Shown here: piece by piece, positions 26,000-34,859 of the stretch | How the letters are laid out: every line of letters starts with the position of its first letter | Position numbering within the stretch: position 1 is the stretch's first letter | Assembly: GCF_900113015.1 (NCBI RefSeq) | Contig: NZ_FONV01000020.1 | Span: 1-64,000, forward strand | Source: Actinoplanes philippinensis | Lineage (GTDB): Bacteria; Actinomycetota; Actinomycetes; Mycobacteriales; Micromonosporaceae | Direction of reading: 5' to 3' | DNA: 64,000 nt | Position numbers and translations under genes: made by a program | The notes under the pieces: generated by a model | Seen by the model: the letters and a program-made list of their open reading frames with translations, nothing else | The model's database searches: none | Told to the model about the DNA's origin: nothing

Positions 26000-26023
26000 C
26001 ATGTCTGGTTCGGGAGGAACCGC

Positions 26024-28282
26024 GTGAAGAAAACCCTGGCGCTGGCCGGTGTCACCGCGCTGGTCGGCAGCGCCCTCGTGGCCACCGCCGCGAGCACCTC
26101 GGCAGCCCCGCCGCAGCCCAAACCCCCCACCGAGGCTCAGGCCGTCTCACGTTCCGACGGCCTGATCAGCACCCGCCCGGCAGCGATCGCCGCCGCGGGC
26201 GGCGAGTCGTACACCGCCTACCGCACCAAGGTCGACGCCGACGGCGACGCCCACGTCCGCTACACCCGCACCTACCAGGGCCTGCGCGTCTACGGTGGCG
26301 ACTTCGTCGTGCACACCGACGCCACCGGCAAGCTCACCGGCACCTCGGTGGGCCTCGCCGCGCCGCTGACACTGGCGACCACCCCGAAGGTCTCCAGCGC
26401 CAAGGCACTGAAGGCGGCCAAGGCACGCTTCGAAGGCACCCCGACCGCGACCGACCAGCCGGAGCTCTTCGTCGACGCCAGCACCGGCCGCGGCCGGCTC
26501 GCCTGGGAGACGGTGGTCCGCGGCTGGGCCCCCGACAAGCAGACCCCCTCCCGTCTGCACGTCATCACCGACGCGATCACCGGGGCACACATCGGCGAGT
26601 ACGACGAGATCGAGTCGATCGCGGGCACCGGCGCCAGCGTCTACTCGGGTTCCGTCGCCGTCGAGACCACGCTGTCCGGCTCCACGTACAGCCTGATCGA
26701 CCCGACCCGGGGCAACGGCCGCACCTGCGACATGAACAACGGCACCGGCACCTGCACCACCTTCACCGACGACGACAACGCGTGGGGCACCGGCGCCAAC
26801 ACGAACCGTCAGTCGGCTGCCGTGGACGCGCACTTCGGCGCCGCGGTCACGTACGACTACTTCAAGAACGTGCACGGCCGCAACGGCATCTTCGGCGACG
26901 GGCGCGGCGTCCCGTCCCGGGTGCACTACGGCAACGCGTACGTCAACGCCTTCTGGGACGGCGCCCAGATGACCTACGGTGACGGCGCCGGCAACGCCAA
27001 GCCGCTGGTCTCCCTGGACGTGGCCGGCCACGAGATGTCGCACGGCGTCACCGAGAACGTGGTGTCCGGCGGTCTCACCTACTCCGGCGAGTCGGGCGGC
27101 CTCAACGAGGCGACCAGCGACATCTTCGGCTCGATGGTGGAGTTCTACGCGAACACCACCAGCGACCCGGGCGACTACGACATCGGCGAGAAGATCGACA
27201 TCCGGGGCACCGGCGCGCCGCTGCGCTACATGTACAACCCCACCCTCGACGGCTCGTCGCACGGCTGCTGGTCGACCAGCACCAATAGCATCGACGTGCA
27301 CTACTCGTCCGGCCCGGCCAACCACTTCTTCTTCAACCTCGCCGAGGGCACCGGCGCCACCGCGTACGGCACCTCGCCGCTCTGTGGCAGCGCCGCCCCG
27401 GTGGCCGGCATCGGCCGGGAGAAGGCCGAGAAGATCTGGTTCCGGGCGCTGGACGTGTACTTCACCTCCAACACCCGCTACGTCAACACCACCACCCCGG
27501 CGAACACCTCCCGCGCCTACACCCTGTCCGCCGCCACCGACCTGTACGGCCTGTGCTCGACCGAGTACAAGGCGGTCCAGGCCGCGTGGACCGCTGTCAA
27601 CGTCGCCGGCGACGACCTCGAATGCCCGGTCACCAACGACTTCTCGGTCGCCGTCGACCCGGCGACCCTGACGCTGGACCCGGGCACGTCGGCGACCGTC
27701 ACGGTGACCACGGCCAGCGTCAACGGCGAGGCCCAGACCATCGACCTGACCGCCACCGGCGTGCCCGCCGGGGTGACCGCCACCTTCAGCTCGCCGTCGG
27801 TGACCGCCGGCGAGACGTCGACCCTGACCCTCACGGCCGGCGAGGACGCGGACAGCGGCCAGTACACGGTGGCCGTGACCGGCACGTCGCCGGCCACGAT
27901 CCGGCGGGCGAACGTCGCGCTGACCGTGAACGGCCTGCCCGGCTGCTCCGGCAGCAACGCCTCCGACGTCGCGATCCCGGACAACACCACCGTCGAGTCC
28001 ACCATCGTGATCAACGGCTGCGCCGGCAACGCGTCGGCGAGCAGCACGGTCGAGGTGCACATCGTCCACACGTACGTCGGTGACCTGGCAGTGTCGCTGG
28101 TCGCCCCGGACGGCTCCGTCTACTCGCTGCGGGCCCGCAGCGGTGGCAGCGCCGACAACATCGACGCCACCTACACGGTGAACCTCTCCGCCGAGGTGGC
28201 CGACGGCCCCTGGAAGCTGCGGGTCCAGGACGCCGCGAACCTCGACACCGGATACATCAACAGCTGGTCGCTCAACCTCTGA
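26024..28282 (+). CDS. Secreted thermolysin-type (M4) metalloprotease with P-domain
   Basis: This 752-residue preproprotease starts at GTG with GGAGG 6 nt upstream. In order: signal peptide (1-30), FTP and PepSY propeptide (about 35-190), M4 catalytic domain with HEMSH (His336, Glu337, His340) and the third zinc ligand in NEATSD (Glu362), the C-terminal helix domain with the transition-state His in VHYSSGPANHFFF, an Ig-like domain (about 545-640), and a proprotein-convertase P-domain (about 645-752; VHIVHTYVGDLAVSLVAPDG). It digests extracellular protein. An emfourin-like potential inhibitor of this protease class is encoded at 44081. Confidence 0.93.
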   Translation: MKKTLALAGVTALVGSALVATAASTSAAPPQPKPPTEAQAVSRSDGLISTRPAAIAAAGGESYTAYRTKVDADGDAHVRYTRTYQGLRVYGGDFVVHTDATGKLTGTSVGLAAPLTLATTPKVSSAKALKAAKARFEGTPTATDQPELFVDASTGRGRLAWETVVRGWAPDKQTPSRLHVITDAITGAHIGEYDEIESIAGTGASVYSGSVAVETTLSGSTYSLIDPTRGNGRTCDMNNGTGTCTTFTDDDNAWGTGANTNRQSAAVDAHFGAAVTYDYFKNVHGRNGIFGDGRGVPSRVHYGNAYVNAFWDGAQMTYGDGAGNAKPLVSLDVAGHEMSHGVTENVVSGGLTYSGESGGLNEATSDIFGSMVEFYANTTSDPGDYDIGEKIDIRGTGAPLRYMYNPTLDGSSHGCWSTSTNSIDVHYSSGPANHFFFNLAEGTGATAYGTSPLCGSAAPVAGIGREKAEKIWFRALDVYFTSNTRYVNTTTPANTSRAYTLSAATDLYGLCSTEYKAVQAAWTAVNVAGDDLECPVTNDFSVAVDPATLTLDPGTSATVTVTTASVNGEAQTIDLTATGVPAGVTATFSSPSVTAGETSTLTLTAGEDADSGQYTVAVTGTSPATIRRANVALTVNGLPGCSGSNASDVAIPDNTTVESTIVINGCAGNASASSTVEVHIVHTYVGDLAVSLVAPDGSVYSLRARSGGSADNIDATYTVNLSAEVADGPWKLRVQDAANLDTGYINSWSLNL

Positions 28283-28293
28283 CCGATCACCGT

Positions 28294-28322
28294 CCGGCCG
28301 CCTCCGTCCCGGGGGCGGCCGG
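28294..28322 (+). terminator. Hairpin terminator after the M4 protease
   Basis: CCGGCCGCC and GGCGGCCGG form a 9-bp GC-only stem with an 11-nt loop, 11 bp after the stop codon. Confidence 0.6.
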
Positions 28323-28422
28323 TTCGGGCCGGAATGGCCGGCCACCCCTCGGCCGGTCAGCCGGTGGGCTTGCACCGGATTACCCAGTTTAAACCTGGTT
28401 TCGGTTGTTAAGCTCACCGCCT

Positions 28423-29313
28423 ATGACCAGCAGCGACAGCACTCCGGAGTACGACCGCTTCGGACCGTGGATCGACGAGGTCCGGACCGTCGACGAGCTG
28501 CCGCGTCTCTATCGCGACGCGGGGATCGACCCGGCGGCGTACCGTCGGGTCCTCAAGGTCCCCCGCGACATCGAGGGACGAAACACCCATCCGACCATGC
28601 ATCTGTACGACTACCTGCTCGCTGTCAACGAGGAGACGTTCACCGTCCTCGCCCGGCGCGACGAGGCCTTCTACACGGTGCACGTCCCCCTCGACCGGAT
28701 CGCGGCGATCGTCGACAGCGTGCGGCTGCTCAACGGGCGCCTGACCGTGCACACCGTCGACGGCCCGGTGGTGACGGTGGTCTACAACGCCTCGGCGAGC
28801 GCCCCGGTGCGGGACCTGATGTTGCTGCTGCGCAAGTTCTACCTGCCGGAAGGTCCCGCGGTGGAGCCCGAGCCGTACCGCGGCGCCGAGCCGACCATGG
28901 ACCCGGAGGACACCGGCCTGCTCACCGACTACCAACGGCTGATGGCCGAGGAGCCGGGCATGCGCCTGGTCAACATCGCCGACCGCCAGGTGGTGACCCC
29001 GCTGCACCGGCCCGACCGGCTGTGGAGCACCCAGTGGCCGACCACCCTGCACGCCTCGATAACGGTGGCCGACCACCGGGAGATCCAGATCATCCACCGC
29101 CGCGACTGGTTCACCGGCAACGGCGACAAGCTGTCGCTGGCCCGGACCATCCTGCCCCGGGCGCGGATCACCGACATCCGGGTCGACCCGCACCGCCGCT
29201 ACGAGGGCGTGCACGTGCTGACCATCCAGGCCGGGGCCACCCGGATGGAGTTCCCGCTGGCCACCGGCCCGCTGGTGGAGGCCAAGCTGGCCGGTGACGC
29301 GGTCAGCATCTGA
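28423..29313 (+). CDS. Uncharacterised protein with two bacterial-PH-like halves
   Basis: This 296-residue cytoplasmic protein has no signal or membrane segment. Two beta-rich segments (about 45-130: YDYLLAVNEETFTVLARRDE; about 195-290: HREIQIIHRRDWFTG, then ITDIRVDPHRRYEGVHVLTI) each end in an amphipathic helix, which suggests tandem bacterial PH-like domains. I do not recognise a family with a known role. TAAGCT ends 8 nt before the ATG, so the mRNA is probably leaderless; a start at 28405 would precede the -10. Confidence 0.7.
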   Translation: MTSSDSTPEYDRFGPWIDEVRTVDELPRLYRDAGIDPAAYRRVLKVPRDIEGRNTHPTMHLYDYLLAVNEETFTVLARRDEAFYTVHVPLDRIAAIVDSVRLLNGRLTVHTVDGPVVTVVYNASASAPVRDLMLLLRKFYLPEGPAVEPEPYRGAEPTMDPEDTGLLTDYQRLMAEEPGMRLVNIADRQVVTPLHRPDRLWSTQWPTTLHASITVADHREIQIIHRRDWFTGNGDKLSLARTILPRARITDIRVDPHRRYEGVHVLTIQAGATRMEFPLATGPLVEAKLAGDAVSI

Positions 29314-29487
29314 TCCGGCCGGCGGCCTTGAGCCGCACATGGTCACCCGCCGCTGTCACGACCCGCGACGTGTCAATGACAGCGAGCCACGGCCTGAACC
29401 CTCGCGAAAAAACTTTGACGGCCGATGCAACCGTACTGCTGAGGTGTTGGTCCTTCCTGGGACTGGCAGCGACGGCGGGGAGGGTGC
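29314..29487. other. Upstream region of the sigma-factor operon
   Basis: 174 bp without a gene. It contains one A-rich patch (GCGAAAAAACTTTGACGG, 29403-29420), where TTTGACGG may be a -35 element. No clear autoregulatory sigma motif could be fixed. Confidence 0.3.
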
Positions 29488-30009
29488 GTGGAGGCCGAGG
29501 ACGCGGTCCGGCAAGCGTACGAGGCGTATTACCGGCGCCTCGTGACGCAGGTCTTCGGCCTGGTCGGGGATCTGGCCGAGGCCGAGGACGCGGTGCACGA
29601 GGCGTTCGCCCGGGTGCTGTCCTCGCCGCGGTCCTTCCTGCGCGCCGACGACGCCGAACGGTGGCTGCGGGTGGCCGCGCTCAACGTGGCCCGCACCCGC
29701 TACCGGCGGCGCTGGCTGTTCGACCGGCTGGTCCGCTCGGGCCGGGTGGAGGCGACCCCGGCCGCGGCGCCGGGGGTCTCCGGTGACCGGGTGGCGCTGG
29801 TGGCCGCCTTACGGCAGCTCGCCCGGCCCACCCGGGAGGCGGTGGTGCTGCACCATCTGGCCGACCTGTCGGTGGCCGAGGTCGCGGCCACGCTCGGCGT
29901 TCCGGTGGGCACGGTCAAGGCGAGGCTGGCGCGGGGCCGGGCGGCGCTGGCCACCTTCCTGTCCGACGACGCGGCTGTCGCACTGCCGGAGGGGGTACGC
30001 CATGCGTGA
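29488..30009 (+). CDS. RNA polymerase sigma-70 family factor (SigE-like, ECF-type)
   Basis: The 173-residue protein has sigma region 2 (about 8-75; AYEAYYRRLVTQVFGLVGDL, AEDAVHEAFARV) and region 4 (about 105-160; PTREAVVLHHLADLSVAEVA, LGVPVGTVKARLARGRAAL). It is the SigE-family ECF type widespread in actinomycetes. GTG start with GGGAGG upstream. Its stop overlaps the ATG of the next gene by 8 bp; that product, a membrane-anchored propeller, is the likely regulatory partner. Confidence 0.9.
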   Translation: MEAEDAVRQAYEAYYRRLVTQVFGLVGDLAEAEDAVHEAFARVLSSPRSFLRADDAERWLRVAALNVARTRYRRRWLFDRLVRSGRVEATPAAAPGVSGDRVALVAALRQLARPTREAVVLHHLADLSVAEVAATLGVPVGTVKARLARGRAALATFLSDDAAVALPEGVRHA

Positions 30010-31297
30010 GCCACAGTTCGACCGGGTGCGGTCGGAGGTCGCCGCCGCGGTACGGCAGCCCGAGTTCAGCACCGTCCGGCAGCGGGCCGGGCGGGTACGG
30101 CGACGCCGGGCCGCCACCACGAGCGGCGTGTTCCTGGTGAGCGTGCTGGCCGCGGCGAGCTTCGGATACACCGCGCAGAACACCCCACCCGACTACGGCT
30201 CGCTCGACCCCGTCCCGGTGGCCACCTGCACCCAGGATTGCAGCTGGCCCTGGATGACGGCGTCGGCGGGCACCGGCGCCGAGGTCTACGGTGTCGTCTC
30301 GCGCTGCGAGGAGTGCGACTCCGAGCTGTTCGTGTCGCCGGACGGCGCCGGCTCCTGGGAGGCGCGCACCGTGCCGCCCGCGCCGGGCGAGGTCCGTACC
30401 CCGCGGGTGGTGTCGCTGGCAGCGCCGGGTCCCGGGCTTCTCGTCTGGCGCGAACAGGGCTCGCCGGCCGGCGGCGTGACCGGGACACAGGGCACCGGCG
30501 GACCGGCCGCCGACCCCACCGCGCCGTCGTCGATCATGCAGACGTGGATCAGCCGGGACGGCGGCCGGACCTGGGCACGGCCCACGGCCACCACCACGCC
30601 GGCGGACGCCGTCCCGGCCGGCTCGCGACCGGTCGACTGCGACCTCGTGGAACTCCCGGCCTGCGTGGTCGGTGTGCTCGACCCGGGCAGCGGCCGGTTC
30701 ACCCCGCTCGCCGTCCAGCCCACCGGCATCACCGTCGAGCCGGGCTGGACCAGCGAGACCAGCGTGCCGGTCGGCGACCGGCTCTGGGTGCCCGGCCTGG
30801 ACCCGGCCACGAGGAAACCGGCGGTGGCGACCAGCTCCGACGCCGGCCGGACCTGGCGGACCCACGTCTTCACCGACGGCGCGCCGCTCCCGGCCGACAG
30901 CGGGCTGCCGGCCGCGCGGTTCGCGCCCAACGTGGCGGCCGGCGCCGGCGGCACGGCGTACGCCGTCACCTCCCGCGCCGACGGCACGCTGGTCAGCCAC
31001 TACACCACCGACGGCGGAACGACCTGGCAGACCGGCCAGGCCGTCGAGCGTGCCCGGGCCCTTCCCGGCTATGTCGCCGCCGACGGCTCACACATCGTCG
31101 CGACCGACGTCGGGGCGTCCGCCGCCCGCGGCACCGGCCATTACACGTCGATCACCCTGTCCGGCATGCCCGAGGGCGCCATCCGGAAGGTGGAGATCAC
31201 GAGTGAGCAGGCCGGCAAGCCGTACCTGATGGCGTCGGGCTCCGAGACGTACCTCTCCGCGGACGGACGGACCTGGCAGCAGATCCGCGTCCCCTGA
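30002..31297 (+). CDS. Membrane-anchored BNR/sialidase-like propeller, sigma-factor partner
   Basis: This 431-residue protein has a cytoplasmic N-terminus of about 40 residues (REPQFDRVRSEVAAAVRQPE), one transmembrane helix (TTSGVFLVSVLAAASFGYTA) and a large outer domain. The outer domain carries Asp-box/BNR motifs (SPDGAGSWEAR, SRDGGRTWARP, SSDAGRTWRTH, TTDGGTTWQTG). There is no HxxxCxxC zinc anti-sigma motif. The overlap with the sigma gene suggests a sensor or anti-sigma role from outside to inside; this is inference. Reading from an upstream frame start at 29783 is rejected as antiparallel to the sigma coding frame. Confidence 0.75.
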   Translation: MREPQFDRVRSEVAAAVRQPEFSTVRQRAGRVRRRRAATTSGVFLVSVLAAASFGYTAQNTPPDYGSLDPVPVATCTQDCSWPWMTASAGTGAEVYGVVSRCEECDSELFVSPDGAGSWEARTVPPAPGEVRTPRVVSLAAPGPGLLVWREQGSPAGGVTGTQGTGGPAADPTAPSSIMQTWISRDGGRTWARPTATTTPADAVPAGSRPVDCDLVELPACVVGVLDPGSGRFTPLAVQPTGITVEPGWTSETSVPVGDRLWVPGLDPATRKPAVATSSDAGRTWRTHVFTDGAPLPADSGLPAARFAPNVAAGAGGTAYAVTSRADGTLVSHYTTDGGTTWQTGQAVERARALPGYVAADGSHIVATDVGASAARGTGHYTSITLSGMPEGAIRKVEITSEQAGKPYLMASGSETYLSADGRTWQQIRVP

Positions 31298-31381
31298 CCC
31301 CCCCCACCTTCACACCGCGTGACGGAACGGCCGTAGGCCGTCTCCGCTGACCGGCGTGCGCCCGAAAGGCAGGACCGGACC

Positions 31382-32494
31382 GTGAGTGTATTGACCGAGG
31401 ACCGGACATCAGTGGCCCGCGAACGGCCCCGCGACGACCGGCGGGTGGCCGGGCTGGACGGGATCCGCGGCCTGACCGCCCTCTACGTGGTGGTGCATCA
31501 CTGCTGGCTGCTGTCGTTCCCCGGATACCCGGCGAACACCGGCCCGGCCTGGCTCGGCTGGCTCGTCCACGGGCGGCTGGCGGTCGTCGTCTTCATCGTG
31601 CTGTCCGGGTTCTCGCTGGCCATCGCACCGGCCCGGCGCGGGTGGCGGCTGGGCGGCGCCCGGCGCTACGCGATCCGGCGGGCCCGGCGGATCCTGCCCG
31701 CCTACTGGGCGGCCCTCGTCGCCAGCGCGCTCATCGCGACCCTCGTGCCGTACCTCCCCCTCAGTGAACCACCGACCTTCCGTTCGTTCGCCGTCTACGC
31801 CCTGTTGCTGCAGGATGCCGTCGCGGCGCCCGCGCCGAACGGCGCGTTCTGGTCGATCGCCGCCGAAGCCGGTCTGTATCTGGCGTTCCCGCTGATCCTG
31901 CTGCTGCGCCGCCGGGCCGGGGCGGTGCTGACGCTGACCGTGGTGACCGTGCCGGTCGTCGTGGCGGGCCTGATCGTCCCGGCGCTGTCCACCGGATCCC
32001 GGGCGGTCGGCTACACGCTGGAGCTGGCGCCGCTGTTCACCGTCGGCGTGCTGGCCGCCGGGGTGGTCGCGGCCGGTGAGCGGGTCCGGCGGCTGCCGTG
32101 GCCGGCCCTGGCCGGGCTGGCCGCCGCGCCGGTGCTGGCCGTGATCGCCGTGAAGGGCCCGGCGTGGACGGTCACGAACTACTACTGGGTGGATCTGGCG
32201 GCCGGCCCCGCGATCGCGCTGTTCCTGGCGGCGGTCGCCACCGGACGCCCGGCCCGGCTGGTGCGGCTGCTGCGTGGTGGCCCGTTGCAGGCCCTGGGTG
32301 ACTTCTCGTACAGCCTCTACCTGATCCACATGCCGCTCGTCGCCCTGGTCAGCACCCTGATCGTCAGGCCGCTCATCGGGTCGCACCTGGCGGCCTTCGC
32401 GGTCACCGTCCTCGTGGTGGTCCCGTTGTGCCTGGTCGCGGCCCGCCTGTTCGCCGCCGTCCTGGAGAAGCCGTTCCGGTCCTACACTCCTTGA
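31382..32494 (+). CDS. Acyltransferase family 3 membrane protein
   Basis: The 370-residue protein is an acyltransferase_3 (OafA/YrhL-like) with about 10 membrane segments. Its hallmark opening is VAGLDGIRGLTALYVVVHHC, where the His is the proposed catalytic residue, followed by FIVLSGFSLAI. Such proteins O-acetylate or acylate surface sugars or secondary metabolites. GTG 31382 follows a GGCAGGA-type ribosome site. It sits 84 bp after the sigma/propeller pair. Confidence 0.88.
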   Translation: MSVLTEDRTSVARERPRDDRRVAGLDGIRGLTALYVVVHHCWLLSFPGYPANTGPAWLGWLVHGRLAVVVFIVLSGFSLAIAPARRGWRLGGARRYAIRRARRILPAYWAALVASALIATLVPYLPLSEPPTFRSFAVYALLLQDAVAAPAPNGAFWSIAAEAGLYLAFPLILLLRRRAGAVLTLTVVTVPVVVAGLIVPALSTGSRAVGYTLELAPLFTVGVLAAGVVAAGERVRRLPWPALAGLAAAPVLAVIAVKGPAWTVTNYYWVDLAAGPAIALFLAAVATGRPARLVRLLRGGPLQALGDFSYSLYLIHMPLVALVSTLIVRPLIGSHLAAFAVTVLVVVPLCLVAARLFAAVLEKPFRSYTP

Positions 32495-32496
32495 TC

Positions 32497-33459
32497 ATGG
32501 CGACGGAAGTGATGCTCGGCGAGGTGACGTGCCCGTCGGGGCATCTGGTGATCACCGACGGCGGCTGTCTGGAGATGTGGTCCGGCGACCGGGTGCCGGA
32601 CGACGAGGAGCATCCGGCCACCGATTTCGCGATCGTCGGCCCGGACGCCGAGGAGGCGGCGGAGACGTTCGAGCGGCAGACCGGCACCCGGCTGTACGAC
32701 ATTCCCGCCCACGCCGCCGACGATGTCGTCACCATCTTCGGCGAGCACTGCCGCGAACACGGGCACGACGCGACGCTCAGCGCGTTCGCCCGGCAGATCC
32801 CGCACCGGGAGCGGGTCCGGCACGCGGTCGAGGCACGGGAGACCGAGTTCATCGTCATGGGTGTGCCGGTGCTGCCGCTCGAGGTGCCGGCCGACCGCCC
32901 GCTGCCGGTCACCGCGATCCCCGGCGAGCACGGCTGGCAGTCGATACGGATGGCGTTCAGCGACGAGCCGGTCGCCGACTCCTGGATGATCTGCGAACTG
33001 GGCATCGACCACGCCCGCTTCGTCTTCGCCGACGCCGACGCCCTGAACTCGTGGGAGCACGTCCTCCCCCTCGACGGGCTCGCCGACCTGGTCCTCTGGG
33101 GCCGCGACGAGGAACAGGCGGCCGCCGAGTTCGGCGCGCCCCGCCTCGACGACGGCCTCTACGGGTGGCTCGACCTGCCGGTCGAGGAGGCCTACCAGCG
33201 GGCGCTGACCCTGGAGGCCCGCCGCGAGGAGCCGGGCGCCCCCGCCTTCGCCGCCGACTTCCGGCCGCACTCCCACCACTGGCAGGTGATGCGCGAGGTC
33301 CGGGCCTCGGACCACGACGCCGGCACGACAACGGTCGCCGGCGCCGACATCCTGATGGCGATGACCTCGGTCGGCGACGGTTTCTTCCCCGTCCACCTGG
33401 ACGTCGACGCCGACGGCCTCCCGGTGTCCTTGCGCATCGACATCACCGGCGAGTCCTGA
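32497..33459 (+). CDS. Uncharacterised protein, DUF4241-like C-terminus
   Basis: This 320-residue acidic cytoplasmic protein is unrecognised in its N-terminal part (VTCPSGHLVITDGGCLEMW; duplicated-looking segments around residues 1-110 and 110-220). The C-terminus (MAMTSVGDGFFPVHLDVDAD) resembles the GDGxYPV motif of DUF4241. TACACT ends 8 nt before the ATG, so the mRNA is probably leaderless and independent of the acyltransferase, whose stop is 2 bp upstream. Function unknown. Confidence 0.7.
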   Translation: MATEVMLGEVTCPSGHLVITDGGCLEMWSGDRVPDDEEHPATDFAIVGPDAEEAAETFERQTGTRLYDIPAHAADDVVTIFGEHCREHGHDATLSAFARQIPHRERVRHAVEARETEFIVMGVPVLPLEVPADRPLPVTAIPGEHGWQSIRMAFSDEPVADSWMICELGIDHARFVFADADALNSWEHVLPLDGLADLVLWGRDEEQAAAEFGAPRLDDGLYGWLDLPVEEAYQRALTLEARREEPGAPAFAADFRPHSHHWQVMREVRASDHDAGTTTVAGADILMAMTSVGDGFFPVHLDVDADGLPVSLRIDITGES

Positions 33460-33536
33460 CGCCCGGCCGCCTTCACCGCCGGCAAGGCTCAGGAGATGGC
33501 CGTGGAGACATCGGCCCGGGGATCGGGGAGAACAGA

Positions 33537-34079
33537 ATGCCGAGAAGACCGCCGTCCGACGCCGAGACCGATGGCCGGTCCGACTGCGTCCAGCGGGCCT
33601 ACCTCTACTTCGTGAAGGACATCGACACGGGCGGGCCGCCGTACAGCACCGAAGATCTTGATCTGATGGCGTTCGATCCAGGTGAGGTGACCCGCCTGGC
33701 CGGCCTGCAACCCACCGAGGCGTGGCGACGAGGCGATGCGAGAGCCGGACGCCCGGACCCGCAGCGATTCAGTAACTGGACGTATGAGCTGCCCGAGACA
33801 CGAACGTATGTCACCGAAGAAGTGGTCACCAGGCTACTGGACGAGATCGAGCCTCACGCCGGAGGCATCGCCGAGGCCTGCACCGCCCTCGGGCTGCGTG
33901 CCGGAATCAACGTGGTGATCGAGATGAGTGGTGTCCGCGACGCCGAGGACGGGGAGGTCATCCTCTCCACCGCCGCCGTCACGTACACCAGCGAGACACT
34001 GAAACGCCTGGCCAGGCTCAATGTATCCGTCGATCATGACCAATACGTCATCCTGCCCGGCCGGCACCCCGGGCACTGA
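33537..34079 (+). CDS. DUF4279 domain-containing protein
   Basis: The 180-residue protein starts at ATG with GGGGAG 6 nt upstream. It matches the DUF4279 pattern: a YLYFVKD strand, a DPGEVTRLAGLQPTEAWRRG segment, SNWTYELP, a helix VVTRLLDEIEPHAG, and the end LARLNVSVDHDQYVIL. These are small cytoplasmic proteins of unknown function, sometimes placed as immunity proteins in polymorphic toxin loci; no toxin is nearby. It is convergent with the RF2-like gene. Confidence 0.75.
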   Translation: MPRRPPSDAETDGRSDCVQRAYLYFVKDIDTGGPPYSTEDLDLMAFDPGEVTRLAGLQPTEAWRRGDARAGRPDPQRFSNWTYELPETRTYVTEEVVTRLLDEIEPHAGGIAEACTALGLRAGINVVIEMSGVRDAEDGEVILSTAAVTYTSETLKRLARLNVSVDHDQYVILPGRHPGH

Positions 34080-34145
34080 TCAGAGCCGACACTCAACCAG
34101 CCGCGATCCGGCCCGCAGCACCGGGGGGACGGCTGAGCGGGGCGG

Positions 34146-34829
34146 TCAGCCGTGGTTGTCGGCGTCCGCGACGAGCAGCAGCGAACGGACCACCCGGTAG
34201 GCGACCTCCATCTGTTGCCGCACCCGCGCATCGTTACGGAACGACACGCTCCAGCCGGTCGGCAGATGGGTGAATCGAACCGACGCCGTGGCCGGATTCC
34301 GCGTGCACATCATGTCCACCCGGACATCCCGGTCCCGGACGGTCACCGGATCGTCGTGCTCGGCCAGCGGGGCCACGGTGACGGTGACCTCGGCCGCCCC
34401 GGCGCGATGCCGGCCGGCCTCGGAGCGCAGCAGGCCGTAGGCGTACGGCGCGGCCACGACCAGCGCCCCTTCCCGTAGGAGCGATCCCGGCGGGACGTCG
34501 TCGGGCATCGCGGTGACGTGGCCGTGCCGCTCGGCCCAGTCGCGGTATCGCCGCAGCACGGTCATGACCGACGCCGCCGCGCCCTCGCCGGTTCCGGCAG
34601 CTCGGACGACAACCACGGCGCCCCGCAGGTCGAAGGGCCCGTCGAGGCGCATCCTGATCCCGAGGTCCGCGACAGCGTCGCTCAGCGCATCGGCCTCGGC
34701 CCGCACGTCGGCGAGGACCGCGTCGTCGTGGGCGTCGACCGCCAGCGCGAGCAGCTGTTCTGCGTCGTCGAGCCGCCGGCGCACCGTCTCGGCGCGGGTC
34801 AGCTCACGGGTGACGACGGCGAGACGCAC
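34146..34829 (-). CDS. RF2-like (PCRF domain) protein lacking SPF and GGQ regions
   Basis: From GTG 34829 the 227-residue product aligns with peptide chain release factor 2. It has the helical domain 1 (VTRELTRAETVRRRLDDAEQ), the PCRF domain (RMRLDGPFDLRGAVVVVRAA, RYRDWAERHGH, PYAYGLLRSEAGRHR) and THLPTGWSVSFRNDARVRQQ. The stop-codon-reading segment after GxHR is deleted (HRAGAAEV). The GGQ loop is replaced by CTRNPATASVRF, so it cannot act as a normal release factor. The natural start is probably 34991, with an in-frame UGA between. It may bind ribosomes, or be a decaying paralogue. Confidence 0.75.
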   Translation of the reverse strand: MRLAVVTRELTRAETVRRRLDDAEQLLALAVDAHDDAVLADVRAEADALSDAVADLGIRMRLDGPFDLRGAVVVVRAAGTGEGAAASVMTVLRRYRDWAERHGHVTAMPDDVPPGSLLREGALVVAAPYAYGLLRSEAGRHRAGAAEVTVTVAPLAEHDDPVTVRDRDVRVDMMCTRNPATASVRFTHLPTGWSVSFRNDARVRQQMEVAYRVVRSLLLVADADNHG

Positions 34830-34859
34830 GCCGATCGCCCGCCCGTGTGCGGGATCCCT

